Shown here: piece by piece, positions 1-12,854 of the stretch
How positions within the stretch are numbered: the stretch's first letter is position 1
Layout of the letters: every line of letters begins with the position of its first letter
Assembly: GCF_001431205.1 (NCBI RefSeq)
Contig: NZ_LGPC01000008.1
Location: 1 to 64,000 of the forward strand
Reading direction: 5' to 3'
DNA: 64,000 bases
DNA from: Staphylococcus sp. NAM3COL9
GTDB lineage: Bacteria; Bacillota; Bacilli; Staphylococcales; Staphylococcaceae
The notes under the pieces: generated by a model
Databases searched by the model: none
What the model saw: only the letters and a program-made list of their open reading frames with translations
What the model was told of the DNA's origin: nothing
Position numbers and translations under genes: made by a program

Positions 1-185
1 TTTGTACATTGAAAACTAGATATGTAAGTAAAATTTATGATTTTACCAAGCAAAACCGAGTGAATTAGAGTTTTAAAAAGCTTGAATTCAAAAAAATAGA
101 AATAATCGCTAGTGTTCGAAAGAACACTCACAGATTAATAACATTTTAGGTTTTCAACCGATTTTATCGTGTTGAAGGTCGAAAA
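1..185 (+). other. 16S-23S internal transcribed spacer, 3' part
   Basis: This is the spacer just upstream of 23S rRNA in a staphylococcal rRNA operon; the 16S gene would lie outside the window. It contains no tRNA gene. Positions 12-35 can pair with 3140-3162 beyond the 23S 3' end to form the precursor processing stalk. Confidence 0.85.
12..35 (+). other. 23S processing stalk, 5' arm
   Basis: These 24 bases are the reverse complement of 3140-3162 apart from one extra base. In bacterial pre-rRNA the sequences flanking 23S pair into a long stem that RNase III cuts, and the placement here fits that role. Confidence 0.8.
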
Positions 186-3108
<2,923 letters not shown>

Positions 3109-3139
3109 AATTTAAAAGTGTTTTGTTTTGGCATTATCA

Positions 3140-3162
3140 AATTTTACTTACTATCTAGTTTT
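3140..3162 (+). other. 23S processing stalk, 3' arm
   Basis: This is the partner of 12-35, lying in the 23S-5S spacer. The two arms bracket the whole 23S gene as expected for an RNase III processing stem. Confidence 0.8.
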
Positions 3163-3190
3163 GAATGTATAATTTTTATACATTTCATTG

Positions 3191-3305
3191 TCTGGTGACA
3201 ATGGCAAGGAGGTCACACCTGTTCCCATGCCGAACACAGTAGTTAAGCTCCTTAGCGCCGATGGTAGTCGGACTTACGTTCCGCGAGAGTAGGACGTTGC
3301 CAGGC
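3191..3305 (+). rRNA. rrf: 5S ribosomal RNA
   Basis: A 115-nt 5S rRNA starts with TCTGGTGAC and ends with GTTGCCAGGC; its two ends pair as the closing helix. The internal CCATGCCGAACAC segment is the conserved loop. It is the last gene of the rRNA operon and is followed at once by a terminator. Confidence 0.97.
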
Positions 3306-3329
3306 AGCATTATAGGATGCGATGAGCCC

Positions 3330-3353
3330 GAGACCGAGAGGTCTCTTTTTTTT
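3330..3353 (+). terminator. rRNA operon terminator
   Basis: A 6-bp GAGACC/GGTCTC stem with a GAGA loop is followed by a run of T, directly after 5S. It is a classic intrinsic terminator. Confidence 0.9.
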
Positions 3354-3628
3354 ATGTAAAAAAAGCGTGGCCCAATAGAGATGGGAATAATTTAAGGATT
3401 ACAAGAGCTTGTGCTCTTGTATAAGAACTACTAATTTCGCAAGCGAAAAAGTGGTTCTTTATAAATTAAGTAATAGAACCTTAAAAGCTATTGATCTGAG
3501 TGAAAGATATAACAACCTTACAAGCGGTGGCAAAGAAGTAACCTGATACATGTTAAATGTATACAAGAGTAGTAATCTCTTACGTGATCGCTACTAATCT
3601 TGCAGACAAGAAAGCAGTGATTTAGAGA
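3354..3628. other. Gene-free stretch with several hairpins
   Basis: No gene is seen between the rRNA terminator and pdxR. The stretch holds a perfect hairpin at 3401-3420 (8-bp arms), a second at about 3424-3458 (arms AGAACYAC/GTGGTTCT) and a small palindrome at 3546-3562. A longer imperfect inverted repeat from about 3570 reaches the pdxR 3' end and may terminate pdxR transcription. Confidence 0.6.
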
Positions 3629-5014
3629 TTAGTCATTCTTCAAAATTGTCAATGAACGAATTAGTGCGTTGGTGTGGTCTTCTAGTTGTGAAAAAGGTAT
3701 TCCACCAAAACCTAAAATGAATTTTACAGATTGCTGTGACTTATCATATTTACTAAATGGAATAATTTTCAATTTATTTTCTTCGGCATTTTTCAAACAT
3801 TGTTTCATAGTTAAACCATTTTTTACAGTTAGTGTAAAGTGCATACCTGCTAATGCACCATCAATTTCTAATTGTTCTTGATAGGGTTTGAGTGCATCTA
3901 ATATGAATTTAAGTTTGTCTCTATAAACGTTTCTCATTTTATTTAAATGCCTCTCAAAACTACCTGACTGCATAAAGCTTGCTACCATTTTTTGTATATG
4001 TGCGGGTGCTGTATTACCTTCTCTATTTTCTAGTGTGTTATATAATTCCAACAGTTTTTTAGGTAATACTAGGTAAGCAACTCTGCAACTTGGAAATAAA
4101 GATTTTGAGAATGTACTAATATATATGACTTTATCTTTTGTATCTAAACTTTGTAATGCAGGAATAGGCTTTCCAAAGTAACGGAATTCCGAATCATAAT
4201 CATCTTCAATAATGTATCTATTTTCAAATTGCTGTGCCCAATGAATAAGTTGGGTACGTTTTTTTAAATTCATCACATAGCCAGTAGGAAATTGGTGAGA
4301 AGGTGTGACATAAGCGATGTTATTATTAGATTCATTGAAATATTCTAGCTCAATTCCTGTATTATTCACAGGTACTTGGAGATAAGTAATTTGTTTTTTG
4401 TCTAAAACTTGTTTGATTGGTGGATAGCTGGGATTTTCAATTAAAAAGCGTCCTTTATTCAAAATATCAGTCAATAAATTAATGAGTTGTTCTGTAGAAG
4501 AACCAATAATAATTTGTTCTGGATGACATGCTACGCCTCTACTGTTAAATAAGTAATGTGCTATTTCTTGGCGTAGTGTCCATTCTCCTTTGGGGTTTGT
4601 ATGCTGCAGTAAGTTCAATTGACTATCTTCAAAAGCGTCACGTGCATATTTTCTGAATTGTTGTATGGGAAAATATTCTGCATCTATTTCTGATAAATTA
4701 AAAGAAAAATCATATATTTGTTGAGTCTGGTTGTCGTTGTTTTGTTCTTGATATGCGTTTGATGCGTATAGATCTCTAGTAATAATTGGTAAAGTTTCAA
4801 CGTCAGAGACAAAATAGCCTGATCGTGGTTTGGCATATATGTAACCCTCGTCGGATAGAATTTGATAAGCATGTTCAATTGTTGTATTGCTTACAGATAA
4901 ATGTTGCCCTAACACTCGTTTTGAAGGGAATTTATCGCCTGATTTATATTGCCCTTCAATGATTTGTTTTTTTAAGTTCTCGTAAAGATTAATGTATAAG
5001 TGTTCTTTCGTCAT
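3629..5014 (-). CDS. pdxR: PdxR, MocR-type regulator of vitamin B6 synthesis
   Basis: PdxR activates pyridoxal 5'-phosphate (PLP) synthesis genes when PLP is low. The 461-aa protein has the MocR layout: a GntR winged helix at about residues 1-75 (KFPSKRVLGQHL, then SNTTIEHAYQIL), a linker, and a fold-type I aminotransferase domain from about residue 100. The PLP lysine is K304 in ISTFSKSLFP, and EDDYDSEFRY lies near residues 270-279. The ATG has a strong AGGAGG-type site. It is transcribed away from pdxS across a 100-bp gap, the usual arrangement for this family; regulation of pdxST from that gap is inferred from the family and position. Confidence 0.93.
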   Translation of the reverse strand: MTKEHLYINLYENLKKQIIEGQYKSGDKFPSKRVLGQHLSVSNTTIEHAYQILSDEGYIYAKPRSGYFVSDVETLPIITRDLYASNAYQEQNNDNQTQQIYDFSFNLSEIDAEYFPIQQFRKYARDAFEDSQLNLLQHTNPKGEWTLRQEIAHYLFNSRGVACHPEQIIIGSSTEQLINLLTDILNKGRFLIENPSYPPIKQVLDKKQITYLQVPVNNTGIELEYFNESNNNIAYVTPSHQFPTGYVMNLKKRTQLIHWAQQFENRYIIEDDYDSEFRYFGKPIPALQSLDTKDKVIYISTFSKSLFPSCRVAYLVLPKKLLELYNTLENREGNTAPAHIQKMVASFMQSGSFERHLNKMRNVYRDKLKFILDALKPYQEQLEIDGALAGMHFTLTVKNGLTMKQCLKNAEENKLKIIPFSKYDKSQQSVKFILGFGGIPFSQLEDHTNALIRSLTILKND

Positions 5015-5114
5015 TTTAACTGACCTCCTAAATTAATTCGTAATTGTCCCTTTTTAAATACCAGTTTATCTTTTAAAATGAATTTAATCAACTAAGTAAA
5101 GGGGTTAAATAAAT
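5015..5114. promoter_or_regulatory. pdxR/pdxST divergent control region
   Basis: This 100-bp AT-rich gap separates the divergent pdxR and pdxS and must carry both promoters and the PdxR operator. No operator repeat could be picked out with certainty. Confidence 0.5.
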
Positions 5115-6002
5115 ATGTCTAAAGTAATTGGATCTGAAAGAGTTAAAAGAGGAATGGCGGAAATGCAAAAGGGTGGCGTAATTATGGACGTTGTAAATGC
5201 AGAACAAGCTAAGATAGCTGAAGATGCGGGTGCTGTTGCAGTAATGGCATTAGAGCGCGTGCCTTCTGATATTAGAGCTGCAGGTGGCGTGGCACGTATG
5301 GCTAATCCTAAAATTGTAGAAGAAGTTATGAATGCTGTCTCTATACCAGTTATGGCTAAAGGCCGCATTGGTCATATAACTGAAGCTCGTGTATTAGAAT
5401 CTATGGGTGTTGACTATATTGATGAATCTGAAGTATTAACACCAGCTGATGAAGAGTTTCATTTACGTAAAGATACATTCACCGTACCATTTGTATGTGG
5501 TTGCCGTAATTTAGGTGAAGCTGCACGCCGTATTGGTGAAGGCGCTGCAATGTTACGTACTAAAGGTGAGCCAGGTACTGGGAATATCGTAGAAGCAGTT
5601 AGACATATACGCCAGGTCAATTCAGAAGTGAGTCGTTTAACAGTTATGCATGACGATGAGATTATGACTGAGGCTAAAAATATTGGTGCACCATACGAAA
5701 TTTTAAAATCTATTAAAGAAAATGGTAAATTACCAGTAGTTAATTTTGCAGCTGGTGGGGTAGCGACGCCTCAAGATGCTGCATTAATGATGGAATTAGG
5801 TGCAGACGGAGTGTTTGTGGGATCTGGTATTTTCAAATCAGAAGATCCAGAAAAATTTGCTAAAGCAATTGTACAAGCAACTACACATTATCAAGACTAC
5901 GAATTAATTGGACGTCTAGCTAAAGAATTAGGCACAGCAATGAAAGGTTTAGATATCAATGAGTTGTCATTAGAAGAACGTATGCAAGAGCGTGGATGGT
6001 AA
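5115..6002 (+). CDS. pdxS: PLP synthase lyase subunit PdxS
   Basis: PdxS makes PLP from ribose 5-phosphate, glyceraldehyde 3-phosphate and ammonia in the DXP-independent pathway, as a cytosolic complex with the glutaminase PdxT. The 295-aa protein is full length, a TIM barrel. The two catalytic lysines are visible: K82 in VMAKGRIGH and K150 in [12 protein letters not shown]. The phosphate-binding [12 protein letters not shown] segment lies near residue 215. pdxT starts one base after its stop codon, so the two subunits are probably made together. Confidence 0.98.
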   Translation: MSKVIGSERVKRGMAEMQKGGVIMDVVNAEQAKIAEDAGAVAVMALERVPSDIRAAGGVARMANPKIVEEVMNAVSIPVMAKGRIGHITEARVLESMGVDYIDESEVLTPADEEFHLRKDTFTVPFVCGCRNLGEAARRIGEGAAMLRTKGEPGTGNIVEAVRHIRQVNSEVSRLTVMHDDEIMTEAKNIGAPYEILKSIKENGKLPVVNFAAGGVATPQDAALMMELGADGVFVGSGIFKSEDPEKFAKAIVQATTHYQDYELIGRLAKELGTAMKGLDINELSLEERMQERGW

Positions 6003-6003
6003 T

Positions 6004-6579
6004 ATGAAAATTGGTGTTTTAGCCTTACAAGGTGCTGTGAGAGAACATATACGTCATATTGCGCTAAGTGGTCATGAAGGTGTAGCAGTTAAGCGTGTCG
6101 AACAGTTGGATGACATTGATGGGTTGATCATACCAGGTGGAGAATCTACTACGTTACGTCGCCTAATGAATCTTTACGGATTCAAAGATACTTTGCAACA
6201 ATCCACATTACCTATGTTTGGTACTTGTGCTGGCTTAATTATCTTAGCAACGAACATTGTTGGAGAAGAAGGTTATTTAAATAAACTGAACATCACTGTT
6301 CAAAGAAATTCTTTTGGCCGACAAGTTGATAGCTTTGAAAGTGAGTTAGATGTAAAAGGAATTGCCAAAGATATTGAAGGTGTCTTTATTAGAGCACCTC
6401 ATATAGAAAGTGTGCATGGTGAAGTTAGTGTGCTTAGCACAGTTGGTGATAAAATTGTAGCTGTTCAACAAGGATGTTATTTAGGTGTTTCATTTCATCC
6501 TGAATTAACAGATGATTACAGAGTCACACAATATTTTATTGAAGCAATTGTTAAACCGACCGTAACTGAAAAAGTATAA
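6004..6579 (+). CDS. pdxT: PLP synthase glutaminase subunit PdxT
   Basis: PdxT hydrolyses glutamine and channels ammonia to PdxS. It is a 191-aa class I glutamine amidotransferase with nucleophile C75 in FGTCAG and the H165/E167 pair in SFHPEL; PGGEST near residue 44 is the oxyanion motif. An in-frame GTG at 5992 would overlap pdxS, but the ATG at 6004 gives the usual [10 protein letters not shown] start and is preferred. A strong two-way terminator follows. Confidence 0.97.
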   Translation: MKIGVLALQGAVREHIRHIALSGHEGVAVKRVEQLDDIDGLIIPGGESTTLRRLMNLYGFKDTLQQSTLPMFGTCAGLIILATNIVGEEGYLNKLNITVQRNSFGRQVDSFESELDVKGIAKDIEGVFIRAPHIESVHGEVSVLSTVGDKIVAVQQGCYLGVSFHPELTDDYRVTQYFIEAIVKPTVTEKV

Positions 6580-6580
6580 A

Positions 6581-6618
6581 AAAAGAGCGACAAGGTATTG
6601 ATACCTTGTCGCTCTTTT
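6581..6618. terminator. Bidirectional terminator between pdxT and nupC
   Basis: A perfect 18-bp inverted repeat with a 2-base centre has A-rich and T-rich ends, so it can terminate transcription from both sides. It lies between convergent genes. Confidence 0.92.
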
Positions 6619-6630
6619 GAATATTTAATT

Positions 6631-7845
6631 TTAAATAAAGAACCCCGCAATGGCTGCAGAAATAAATGAAACTAATGTAGCACCGAATAATAATTTTAGA
6701 CCGAATCGTGCTACCATATCGCCTTTTTCGTTATTAAGCGATTTGATTGCACCAGAGATAATACCGATAGAGCTAAAGTTTGCGAATGACACTACGAATA
6801 CTGAGATAACGCCTTTCGCATGTTCACTCATATTTTTAACTTCGCTTAGACTTTGCATGGCAACAAATTCATTTGATAATAATTTCGTTGCCATAATAGA
6901 ACCAGCTTGTACAGCTTCATGCCATGGCACGCCAACTAAGAATGCGAATGGTGCAAATACGAAACCGATTAGCGTTTGGAAGTCCCAAGTAATACTACCA
7001 CCTGAAATACCAGTGAAAATCGCGCTAACTACACCATTTAGTAAAGCGATAATAGCGATATAACCAATTAACATTGCCCCTACAATGACTGCTACTTTAA
7101 ATCCATCTAAAATGTATTCCCCTAACATTTCAAAGAAAGATTGCTTATTTGTTTCACTTTCTTCAAGAATTAATTTATCTTCTTTTGGATCAACTTTATA
7201 AGGGTTGATGATAGAAGCAATAATGAAACCGCCAAAGAGGTTTAATACGACTGCTGTAACAACAAAACGTGGTTCAATTAACGCGAAGTAAGCACCGATA
7301 ATAGATGCAGACACAGTAGACATTGCTGAAGCAGTTAAAGTATAAAGACGTTGTCTTGGAATATGAGCAAGTTCTTTTTTCAACGAAATAAATACTTCTG
7401 ATTGTCCCAAAATTGCTGCTGCAACAGCATTATATGATTCTAAACGGCCCATACCATTAATTTTAGATATAACTAAACCTAAGACATTAATAATTACAGG
7501 TAAAATACGTGTATATTGTAGGATACCAATCAATGCTGATATGAAAACAATTGGTAATAATACATTAAAGAAGAATGGAGGATTTTCTGGATCTATATAT
7601 TTAAATCCACCAAATACGAAATTCACACCTTCTGCTGCTTGTGCTAATAAGTAATTAAAGCCTACTGAAATACCACCAATGACTGTAATCCCAAATTGTG
7701 TTTTTAACAAAATAAATGCCATAATAAGTTGTATTACAAGTAATAACCCAATATATTGCCAGCGAACATTTTTTCTATCGGAGCTGAAAAGAAAGGCTAA
7801 CCCAAGAAATACTACAATCCCAATTAAACCGATAATAATATGCAT
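6631..7845 (-). CDS. nupC: NupC-family nucleoside transporter
   Basis: This is an integral membrane protein of about 404 aa of the concentrative nucleoside transporter family, importing nucleosides with a cation gradient. It has several hydrophobic spans and family segments such as NGMGRLESYNAVAAAILGQS and VPWHEAVQAGSIMATKL. Two start codons are possible. The ATG at 7854 lies directly against the AAAAGGG ribosome site, while the ATG at 7845 lies 9 bases downstream of it and gives the usual MHIIIGLIG start, so 7845 is preferred. It converges on pdxT. Exact nucleoside preference is not visible. Confidence 0.92.
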   Translation of the reverse strand: MHIIIGLIGIVVFLGLAFLFSSDRKNVRWQYIGLLLVIQLIMAFILLKTQFGITVIGGISVGFNYLLAQAAEGVNFVFGGFKYIDPENPPFFFNVLLPIVFISALIGILQYTRILPVIINVLGLVISKINGMGRLESYNAVAAAILGQSEVFISLKKELAHIPRQRLYTLTASAMSTVSASIIGAYFALIEPRFVVTAVVLNLFGGFIIASIINPYKVDPKEDKLILEESETNKQSFFEMLGEYILDGFKVAVIVGAMLIGYIAIIALLNGVVSAIFTGISGGSITWDFQTLIGFVFAPFAFLVGVPWHEAVQAGSIMATKLLSNEFVAMQSLSEVKNMSEHAKGVISVFVVSFANFSSIGIISGAIKSLNNEKGDMVARFGLKLLFGATLVSFISAAIAGFFI

Positions 7846-7937
7846 AATTTTCATCCCTTTTATTTTTTTCTTAATACCTATAATACAATAAAAGTGTGAG
7901 CACTTACATCCATAAACTAATATTTTTTAATCATATT

Positions 7938-7987
7938 GGTTGAAAAAGGTCAAAGTTGGTCATATAATATAGTCAAAGAAGGTCAAA
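7938..7987 (+). promoter_or_regulatory. ctsR operon promoter with CtsR boxes
   Basis: Heptads close to the CtsR consensus (GGTCAAA repeats with 3-base spacers) lie at 7938-7944, 7948-7954 and 7958-7964, then at 7971-7977 and 7981-7987. They overlap a promoter with -35 TTGAAA (7940-7945), a 17-base spacer and -10 TATAAT (7963-7968). CtsR bound here would block RNA polymerase, giving autoregulated heat-shock control. Confidence 0.9.
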
Positions 7988-8000
7988 AGAGGTGATAATC

Positions 8001-8462
8001 ATGCACAATATGTCTGACATCATAGAACAGTACATTAAGAAATTATTTGAAGACACCAATAAAGACGTTGTAGAACTTCAACGTGCAAATATTGCACAGC
8101 GCTTTGACTGTGTGCCTTCTCAACTGAATTATGTAATCAAAACACGTTTTACAAATGAACATGGTTATGAGATTGAAAGTAAAAGAGGTGGTGGTGGGTA
8201 CATCCGAATCACCAAAATTGAAAATAGAGATGAAACAGGTTACATTAATCACTTACTTCAATTAATAGGACCATCCATTTCTCAACAACAAGCGTATTAC
8301 ATTATAGATGGTTTATTAGATAAAAAATATATCAATGAACGTGAAGCGAAAATGATTTATGCTGTCATTGATAGAGAAACATTAAAAATGGATGTATTAT
8401 CGAGAGATATTATACGGGCTAATATTATTAAACGTTTATTACCTGTAATAAATTATTACTAA
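8001..8462 (+). CDS. ctsR: CtsR, heat-shock repressor
   Basis: CtsR represses clp genes at normal temperature and is released on heat or protein stress. The 153-aa protein has an N-terminal winged helix with the glycine-rich wing tip RGGGGYIRI that senses heat, and a C-terminal domain involved in dimer formation and McsB control. The ATG at 8001 gives [12 protein letters not shown], as in other staphylococci; an in-frame GTG at 7992 sits inside the AGAGGTGA ribosome site and is rejected. It is the first gene of ctsR-mcsA-mcsB-clpC, and CtsR boxes cover its own promoter. Confidence 0.97.
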   Translation: MHNMSDIIEQYIKKLFEDTNKDVVELQRANIAQRFDCVPSQLNYVIKTRFTNEHGYEIESKRGGGGYIRITKIENRDETGYINHLLQLIGPSISQQQAYYIIDGLLDKKYINEREAKMIYAVIDRETLKMDVLSRDIIRANIIKRLLPVINYY

Positions 8463-8478
8463 AGTGAGGTGTTTAGTC

Positions 8479-9030
8479 GTGCTATGCGAAAATTGTCATT
8501 TAAACGAAGCAGAAGTTAAACTAGCAGTAAAAGGACAAGACGGTGTAAACGAAAAATGGGTTTGTTCGACATGTGCTCAAGGTGGAAATCCTTGGACACA
8601 AAATCAGCAGTTACAATCCCAAGATGATATTGAAGGCGCATTTGTTGTAAAACAAATTTTACAACATTTAGCAGCTAAACATGGTATTGATTTTGATGAA
8701 ATTGCTTTTAAAGAAGAAAAAAGATGTCCTACTTGTCATATGACGTTAAAAGATATTGCACATGTTGGTAAATTTGGTTGTGCAAACTGCTATGCAACTT
8801 TTAAAGATGACATTGTCGACATTGTGCGTCGTGTGCAAGGTGGTCAAATAGAACACACAGGAAAAACACCTCGATCTTCGCATAGAAAGTTAGCACTTAA
8901 AAAACAAATTGAAGAAAAAAGTTCATATTTAAATCAGCTTATTGAAGAACAGAATTTTGAAGAAGCTGCAATTGTTCGTGACGAAATTAAAGCATTGAAA
9001 GACGATGGCGAGGTGAAACATGATGAGTGA
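8479..9030 (+). CDS. mcsA: McsA, zinc-finger activator of McsB
   Basis: McsA activates the arginine kinase McsB in the stress-induced protein-marking pathway. The 183-aa protein has four CxxC pairs (CENC, CSTC, CPTC, CANC) that bind zinc, and a C-terminal UVR motif ([16 protein letters not shown]). The start was set at GTG 8479, which gives MLCENC and lies 8 bases after GAGGTG. The upstream in-frame GTG at 8464 falls in that ribosome site. Its 3' end overlaps mcsB by 11 bases, suggesting translational coupling. Confidence 0.95.
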   Translation: MLCENCHLNEAEVKLAVKGQDGVNEKWVCSTCAQGGNPWTQNQQLQSQDDIEGAFVVKQILQHLAAKHGIDFDEIAFKEEKRCPTCHMTLKDIAHVGKFGCANCYATFKDDIVDIVRRVQGGQIEHTGKTPRSSHRKLALKKQIEEKSSYLNQLIEEQNFEEAAIVRDEIKALKDDGEVKHDE

Positions 9031-10033
9031 TAATGATATTAGTGCATACATGAGTGAGTGGATGCGCGATAAAGAAGAAAGTCCTGTCGTGATGTCTTCA
9101 AGAATCCGATTGGCTAGAAACTTAGAAAATCATGTCCATCCATTAATGTTTCCGTCAGCGCAGGATGGTTATAGAGTGATTAATGAGGTACAAGATGCGC
9201 TTCCTGACTTGTTTATACAGCGCTTAGATACGATGGATCAGCAAAGCAAATATAAACTTGTTGCGAAACATCTTATAAGTCCAGAATTAATCAGACAACC
9301 TGCCTCAGCAGTGTTACTCAATAATGATGAATCGTTGAGTATTATGGTGAATGAAGAGGATCATATTCGAATTCAAGCTATGGGAAATGATTTATCACTG
9401 CAAACATTGTACGAGAATGCTTCTACTGTAGATGATACGCTTGATAGTGAGTTGGATGTAAGTTTTGATGAAACATTAGGTTATTTAACAACTTGTCCGA
9501 CAAACATTGGTACTGGCATGCGTGCGAGTGTGATGCTACATTTACCGGGTTTAACAATTATGAAGCGTATGAATCGCATCGCTCAAACGATTAACAGATT
9601 TGGTTTTACTATAAGAGGAATATTTGGTGAAGGTTCGCAAGTTTATGGTCATATTTATCAAATTTCAAATCAACTAACTTTGGGAAAAACTGAAGAAGAA
9701 ATCATTGAAAGTTTAACTGAAGTTGTACAACAAATCATTAATGAAGAAATGCAAATTCGGGAACGTATGAACCGTCACAATCACATTGAAACATTAGACC
9801 GAGTATATCGTTCGTTAGGAATATTAAAATATAGTAGACTGATATCTATGGAGGAAGCATCACTGAGATTAAGTGAAGTGAAACTCGGTATTGATTTAGG
9901 CTATATTGAACTAGAAAACTTCAAGTTTAATGAATTAATGGTAGCAATACAATCGCCATTCTTATTAGATGATGAAGATGACAGAGTAGTAAATGAAAAA
10001 AGAGCAGATATATTAAGAGAACATATAAATTAG
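9020..10033 (+). CDS. mcsB: McsB, protein arginine kinase
   Basis: McsB phosphorylates arginines on aberrant proteins, marking them for ClpC-ClpP, and also controls CtsR. The 337-aa protein belongs to the phosphagen-kinase fold. [10 protein letters not shown] near residue 26, [18 protein letters not shown] near residue 157 and the GEGSQVYGH segment are typical. The start may be ATG 9020 or the adjacent ATG 9023; both follow GAGGTG. It overlaps mcsA and is followed 11 bases later by clpC. Confidence 0.97.
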   Translation: MMSDNDISAYMSEWMRDKEESPVVMSSRIRLARNLENHVHPLMFPSAQDGYRVINEVQDALPDLFIQRLDTMDQQSKYKLVAKHLISPELIRQPASAVLLNNDESLSIMVNEEDHIRIQAMGNDLSLQTLYENASTVDDTLDSELDVSFDETLGYLTTCPTNIGTGMRASVMLHLPGLTIMKRMNRIAQTINRFGFTIRGIFGEGSQVYGHIYQISNQLTLGKTEEEIIESLTEVVQQIINEEMQIRERMNRHNHIETLDRVYRSLGILKYSRLISMEEASLRLSEVKLGIDLGYIELENFKFNELMVAIQSPFLLDDEDDRVVNEKRADILREHIN

Positions 10034-10044
10034 GAGGTCATGCT

Positions 10045-12507
10045 ATGCTATTTGGTAGACTGACAGAACGTGCACAGCGTGTATTAGCACATGCTCAAGA
10101 AGAAGCAATTCGCTTAAATCATTCAAATATTGGAACAGAACATTTACTTTTAGGTTTGATGAAAGAGCCTGAAGGTATTGCAGCCAAAGTATTAGAATCA
10201 TTTGAAATTACTGAAGAAAAAGTAGTAGAAGAAGTAGAAAAATTAATCGGCCATGGTCAAGAACAAATGGGCGCTTTACACTATACACCTCGTGCGAAAA
10301 AAGTCATTGAATTATCAATGGATGAAGCGAGAAAATTACACCATAATTTTGTGGGAACAGAACACATCTTACTTGGTTTAATTAGAGAAAATGAAGGTGT
10401 AGCAGCACGTGTATTTGCAAACTTAGATTTAAATATAACTAAAGCACGTGCACAAGTTGTTAAAGCATTAGGTAGCCCAGAGTTGGGGAATAAAAATGCG
10501 CAGGCTAATAAATCTAATAACACGCCAACTTTAGATAGCCTTGCACGTGACTTAACAGTTATTGCAAAAGATGGCACGCTAGATCCAGTTATTGGTAGAG
10601 ACAAAGAAATTACAAGAGTGATTGAAGTTTTAAGTCGTCGTACTAAAAATAACCCAGTACTAATTGGTGAGCCAGGTGTTGGTAAAACTGCAATTGCAGA
10701 AGGTCTAGCCCAAGCGATTATTAAAAATGAAGTACCTGAGACGCTTAAAGGTAAACGCGTGATGTCACTTGATATGGGAACAGTTGTAGCTGGTACGAAG
10801 TATCGAGGCGAATTTGAAGAGCGTTTGAAAAAAGTAATGGAAGAAATTCATCAAGCGGGTGACGTTATACTATTCATCGATGAATTACACACATTAGTTG
10901 GCGCAGGTGGTGCTGAAGGTGCTATTGACGCATCAAACATCTTGAAACCGGCACTTGCAAGAGGAGAACTACAATGTATTGGTGCAACGACATTAGATGA
11001 ATACCGTAAAAACATTGAAAAAGACGCAGCACTTGAACGTCGTTTCCAACCAGTTCAAGTTGATGAACCAACAGTTGAAGATACAATTGAAATCTTAAAA
11101 GGATTACGTGATCGTTATGAAGCACATCACCGTATTAATATTTCAGATGAAGCGGTAATCTCAGCTGCTACTTTAAGTCACCGTTATATTTCAGATCGTT
11201 TCTTACCTGATAAAGCAATCGACTTAATCGATGAAGCAAGTTCTAAAGTTAGACTTAGAAGTCATACAACACCACCGAACTTGAAAGAATTAGAACAAGA
11301 AATTGAGCAAGTTAAAAATGAAAAAGATGCTGCGGTACATTCACAAGAATTCGAAAATGCAGCAAATCTTCGTGATAAACAAACGAAATTAGAAAAACAA
11401 TACGAAGAAGCTAATAATAATTGGAAGAACGCGCAAAATGGCGACAATACTTCTTTATCAGAAGAAGATATCGGAGAAGTTATAGCTGGCTGGACGGGTA
11501 TTCCATTAACGAAAATTAATGAAACTGAATCAAACCGTTTATTAAACTTAGAAGATACACTTCATAACAGAGTTATTGGACAGAAAGCGGCTGTAACGTC
11601 TATCAGTAAAGCAGTTAGACGCGCGAGAGCTGGATTGAAAGATCCTAAACGTCCTATCGGTAGCTTTATCTTCTTAGGCCCTACAGGTGTAGGTAAAACT
11701 GAATTAGCTCGTGCTTTAGCAGAGTCTATGTTTGGTGAAGATGACGCAATGATACGTGTGGATATGAGTGAATTTATGGAGAAACATGCAGTGAGTCGTC
11801 TAGTTGGTGCCCCTCCAGGTTATGTAGGACACGATGATGGTGGACAGTTGACTGAAAAAGTAAGACGTAAACCCTATTCAGTTATCTTATTTGATGAAAT
11901 TGAAAAAGCACACCCAGATGTATTTAACATCTTATTACAAGTACTTGATGATGGACATCTTACTGATACAAAAGGACGTCGTGTAGATTTCCGTAATACA
12001 GTAATTATTATGACATCAAACGTTGGTGCACAAGAACTACAAGATCAACGATTTGCAGGTTTTGGTGGCGCATCTGAAGGTGAAGATTACGAAACAATTC
12101 GTAAAACAATGATGAAAGAATTGAAAAATGCGTTTCGTCCAGAATTCTTAAACCGTGTTGATGACATTATTGTATTCCACAAACTTTCTAAAGAAGAATT
12201 GAAAGAAATTGTAACAATGATGATTAATAAATTAACAAATCGTCTATCTGAACAAGATATCAATATCGAAGTTACAGATGCGGCAAAAGAAAAAATTGCT
12301 GAAGAAGGCTACGATCCAGAGTATGGTGCTAGACCATTAATTCGTGCAATTCAAAAAACTGTAGAAGATAATTTAAGTGAATTAATTTTAGACGGTAACC
12401 AAATTGAAGGTAAAAAAGTCGAAATTGATCATGATGATAAAGAATATAAATATAATATTCAAGATAGAAAAGAAGAAAAGAAAAATAAAGAAACAACAGA
12501 CTCATAA
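10045..12507 (+). CDS. clpC: ClpC, AAA+ unfoldase
   Basis: ClpC unfolds proteins, including arginine-phosphorylated ones, and feeds them to ClpP. The 820-aa protein has the full class I architecture. Two Clp N repeats cover about 1-145, AAA1 has Walker A GEPGVGKT near 209-216, and a coiled middle domain with a UVR-like motif lies near 425-450. AAA2 has GPTGVGKT at 545-552 and a ClpP-binding loop candidate GFGGAS near 672. It is the last gene of the ctsR operon and ends in a terminator hairpin. Confidence 0.98.
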   Translation: MLFGRLTERAQRVLAHAQEEAIRLNHSNIGTEHLLLGLMKEPEGIAAKVLESFEITEEKVVEEVEKLIGHGQEQMGALHYTPRAKKVIELSMDEARKLHHNFVGTEHILLGLIRENEGVAARVFANLDLNITKARAQVVKALGSPELGNKNAQANKSNNTPTLDSLARDLTVIAKDGTLDPVIGRDKEITRVIEVLSRRTKNNPVLIGEPGVGKTAIAEGLAQAIIKNEVPETLKGKRVMSLDMGTVVAGTKYRGEFEERLKKVMEEIHQAGDVILFIDELHTLVGAGGAEGAIDASNILKPALARGELQCIGATTLDEYRKNIEKDAALERRFQPVQVDEPTVEDTIEILKGLRDRYEAHHRINISDEAVISAATLSHRYISDRFLPDKAIDLIDEASSKVRLRSHTTPPNLKELEQEIEQVKNEKDAAVHSQEFENAANLRDKQTKLEKQYEEANNNWKNAQNGDNTSLSEEDIGEVIAGWTGIPLTKINETESNRLLNLEDTLHNRVIGQKAAVTSISKAVRRARAGLKDPKRPIGSFIFLGPTGVGKTELARALAESMFGEDDAMIRVDMSEFMEKHAVSRLVGAPPGYVGHDDGGQLTEKVRRKPYSVILFDEIEKAHPDVFNILLQVLDDGHLTDTKGRRVDFRNTVIIMTSNVGAQELQDQRFAGFGGASEGEDYETIRKTMMKELKNAFRPEFLNRVDDIIVFHKLSKEELKEIVTMMINKLTNRLSEQDINIEVTDAAKEKIAEEGYDPEYGARPLIRAIQKTVEDNLSELILDGNQIEGKKVEIDHDDKEYKYNIQDRKEEKKNKETTDS

Positions 12508-12542
12508 GTTTAATTACTAAAAGTGAATTTTTATAGATTATA

Positions 12543-12586
12543 GCGCTTCTCAAATGTGTTAGTTCGCCTTTGAGAGGCGCTTTTAT
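12543..12586 (+). terminator. clpC operon terminator
   Basis: GCGCTTCTCAAA pairs with TTTGAGAGGCGC (one wobble) and TTTT follows. It marks the end of the CtsR operon. Confidence 0.85.
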
Positions 12587-12854
12587 GTTTAATAATAGAA
12601 AATTCAAAGAATCTTTAAAAAACTTGGATATAATTTTCTTTCGATAAATTTATAATATTATTGGTAGTATATATCTGTGCATGGTATTTTATAAAAATAG
12701 CTTTTATGTAAGTGAATTTAGGGATAGATATAATTAAATGTAATTGAGAAAAAATAATCGTAAAGATCACAGTGAGTTAAATAAGATTAAAATTTGTTTT
12801 TAAACAGGTTGAGGTATAAAATAGATTTGTTCAATGAAAGATGGAGGTGCAATA
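12587..12854 (+). other. AT-rich gap before radA
   Basis: No gene is seen here. The stretch should hold the radA promoter, but several AT-rich candidates exist and none stands out. A GATGGAGGTG ribosome site at its end sets the radA start. Confidence 0.5.

Noticed and set aside
7862..7937. Purine riboswitch before nupC
   Set aside because: The upstream region lacks the conserved core and pairing pattern of that riboswitch.
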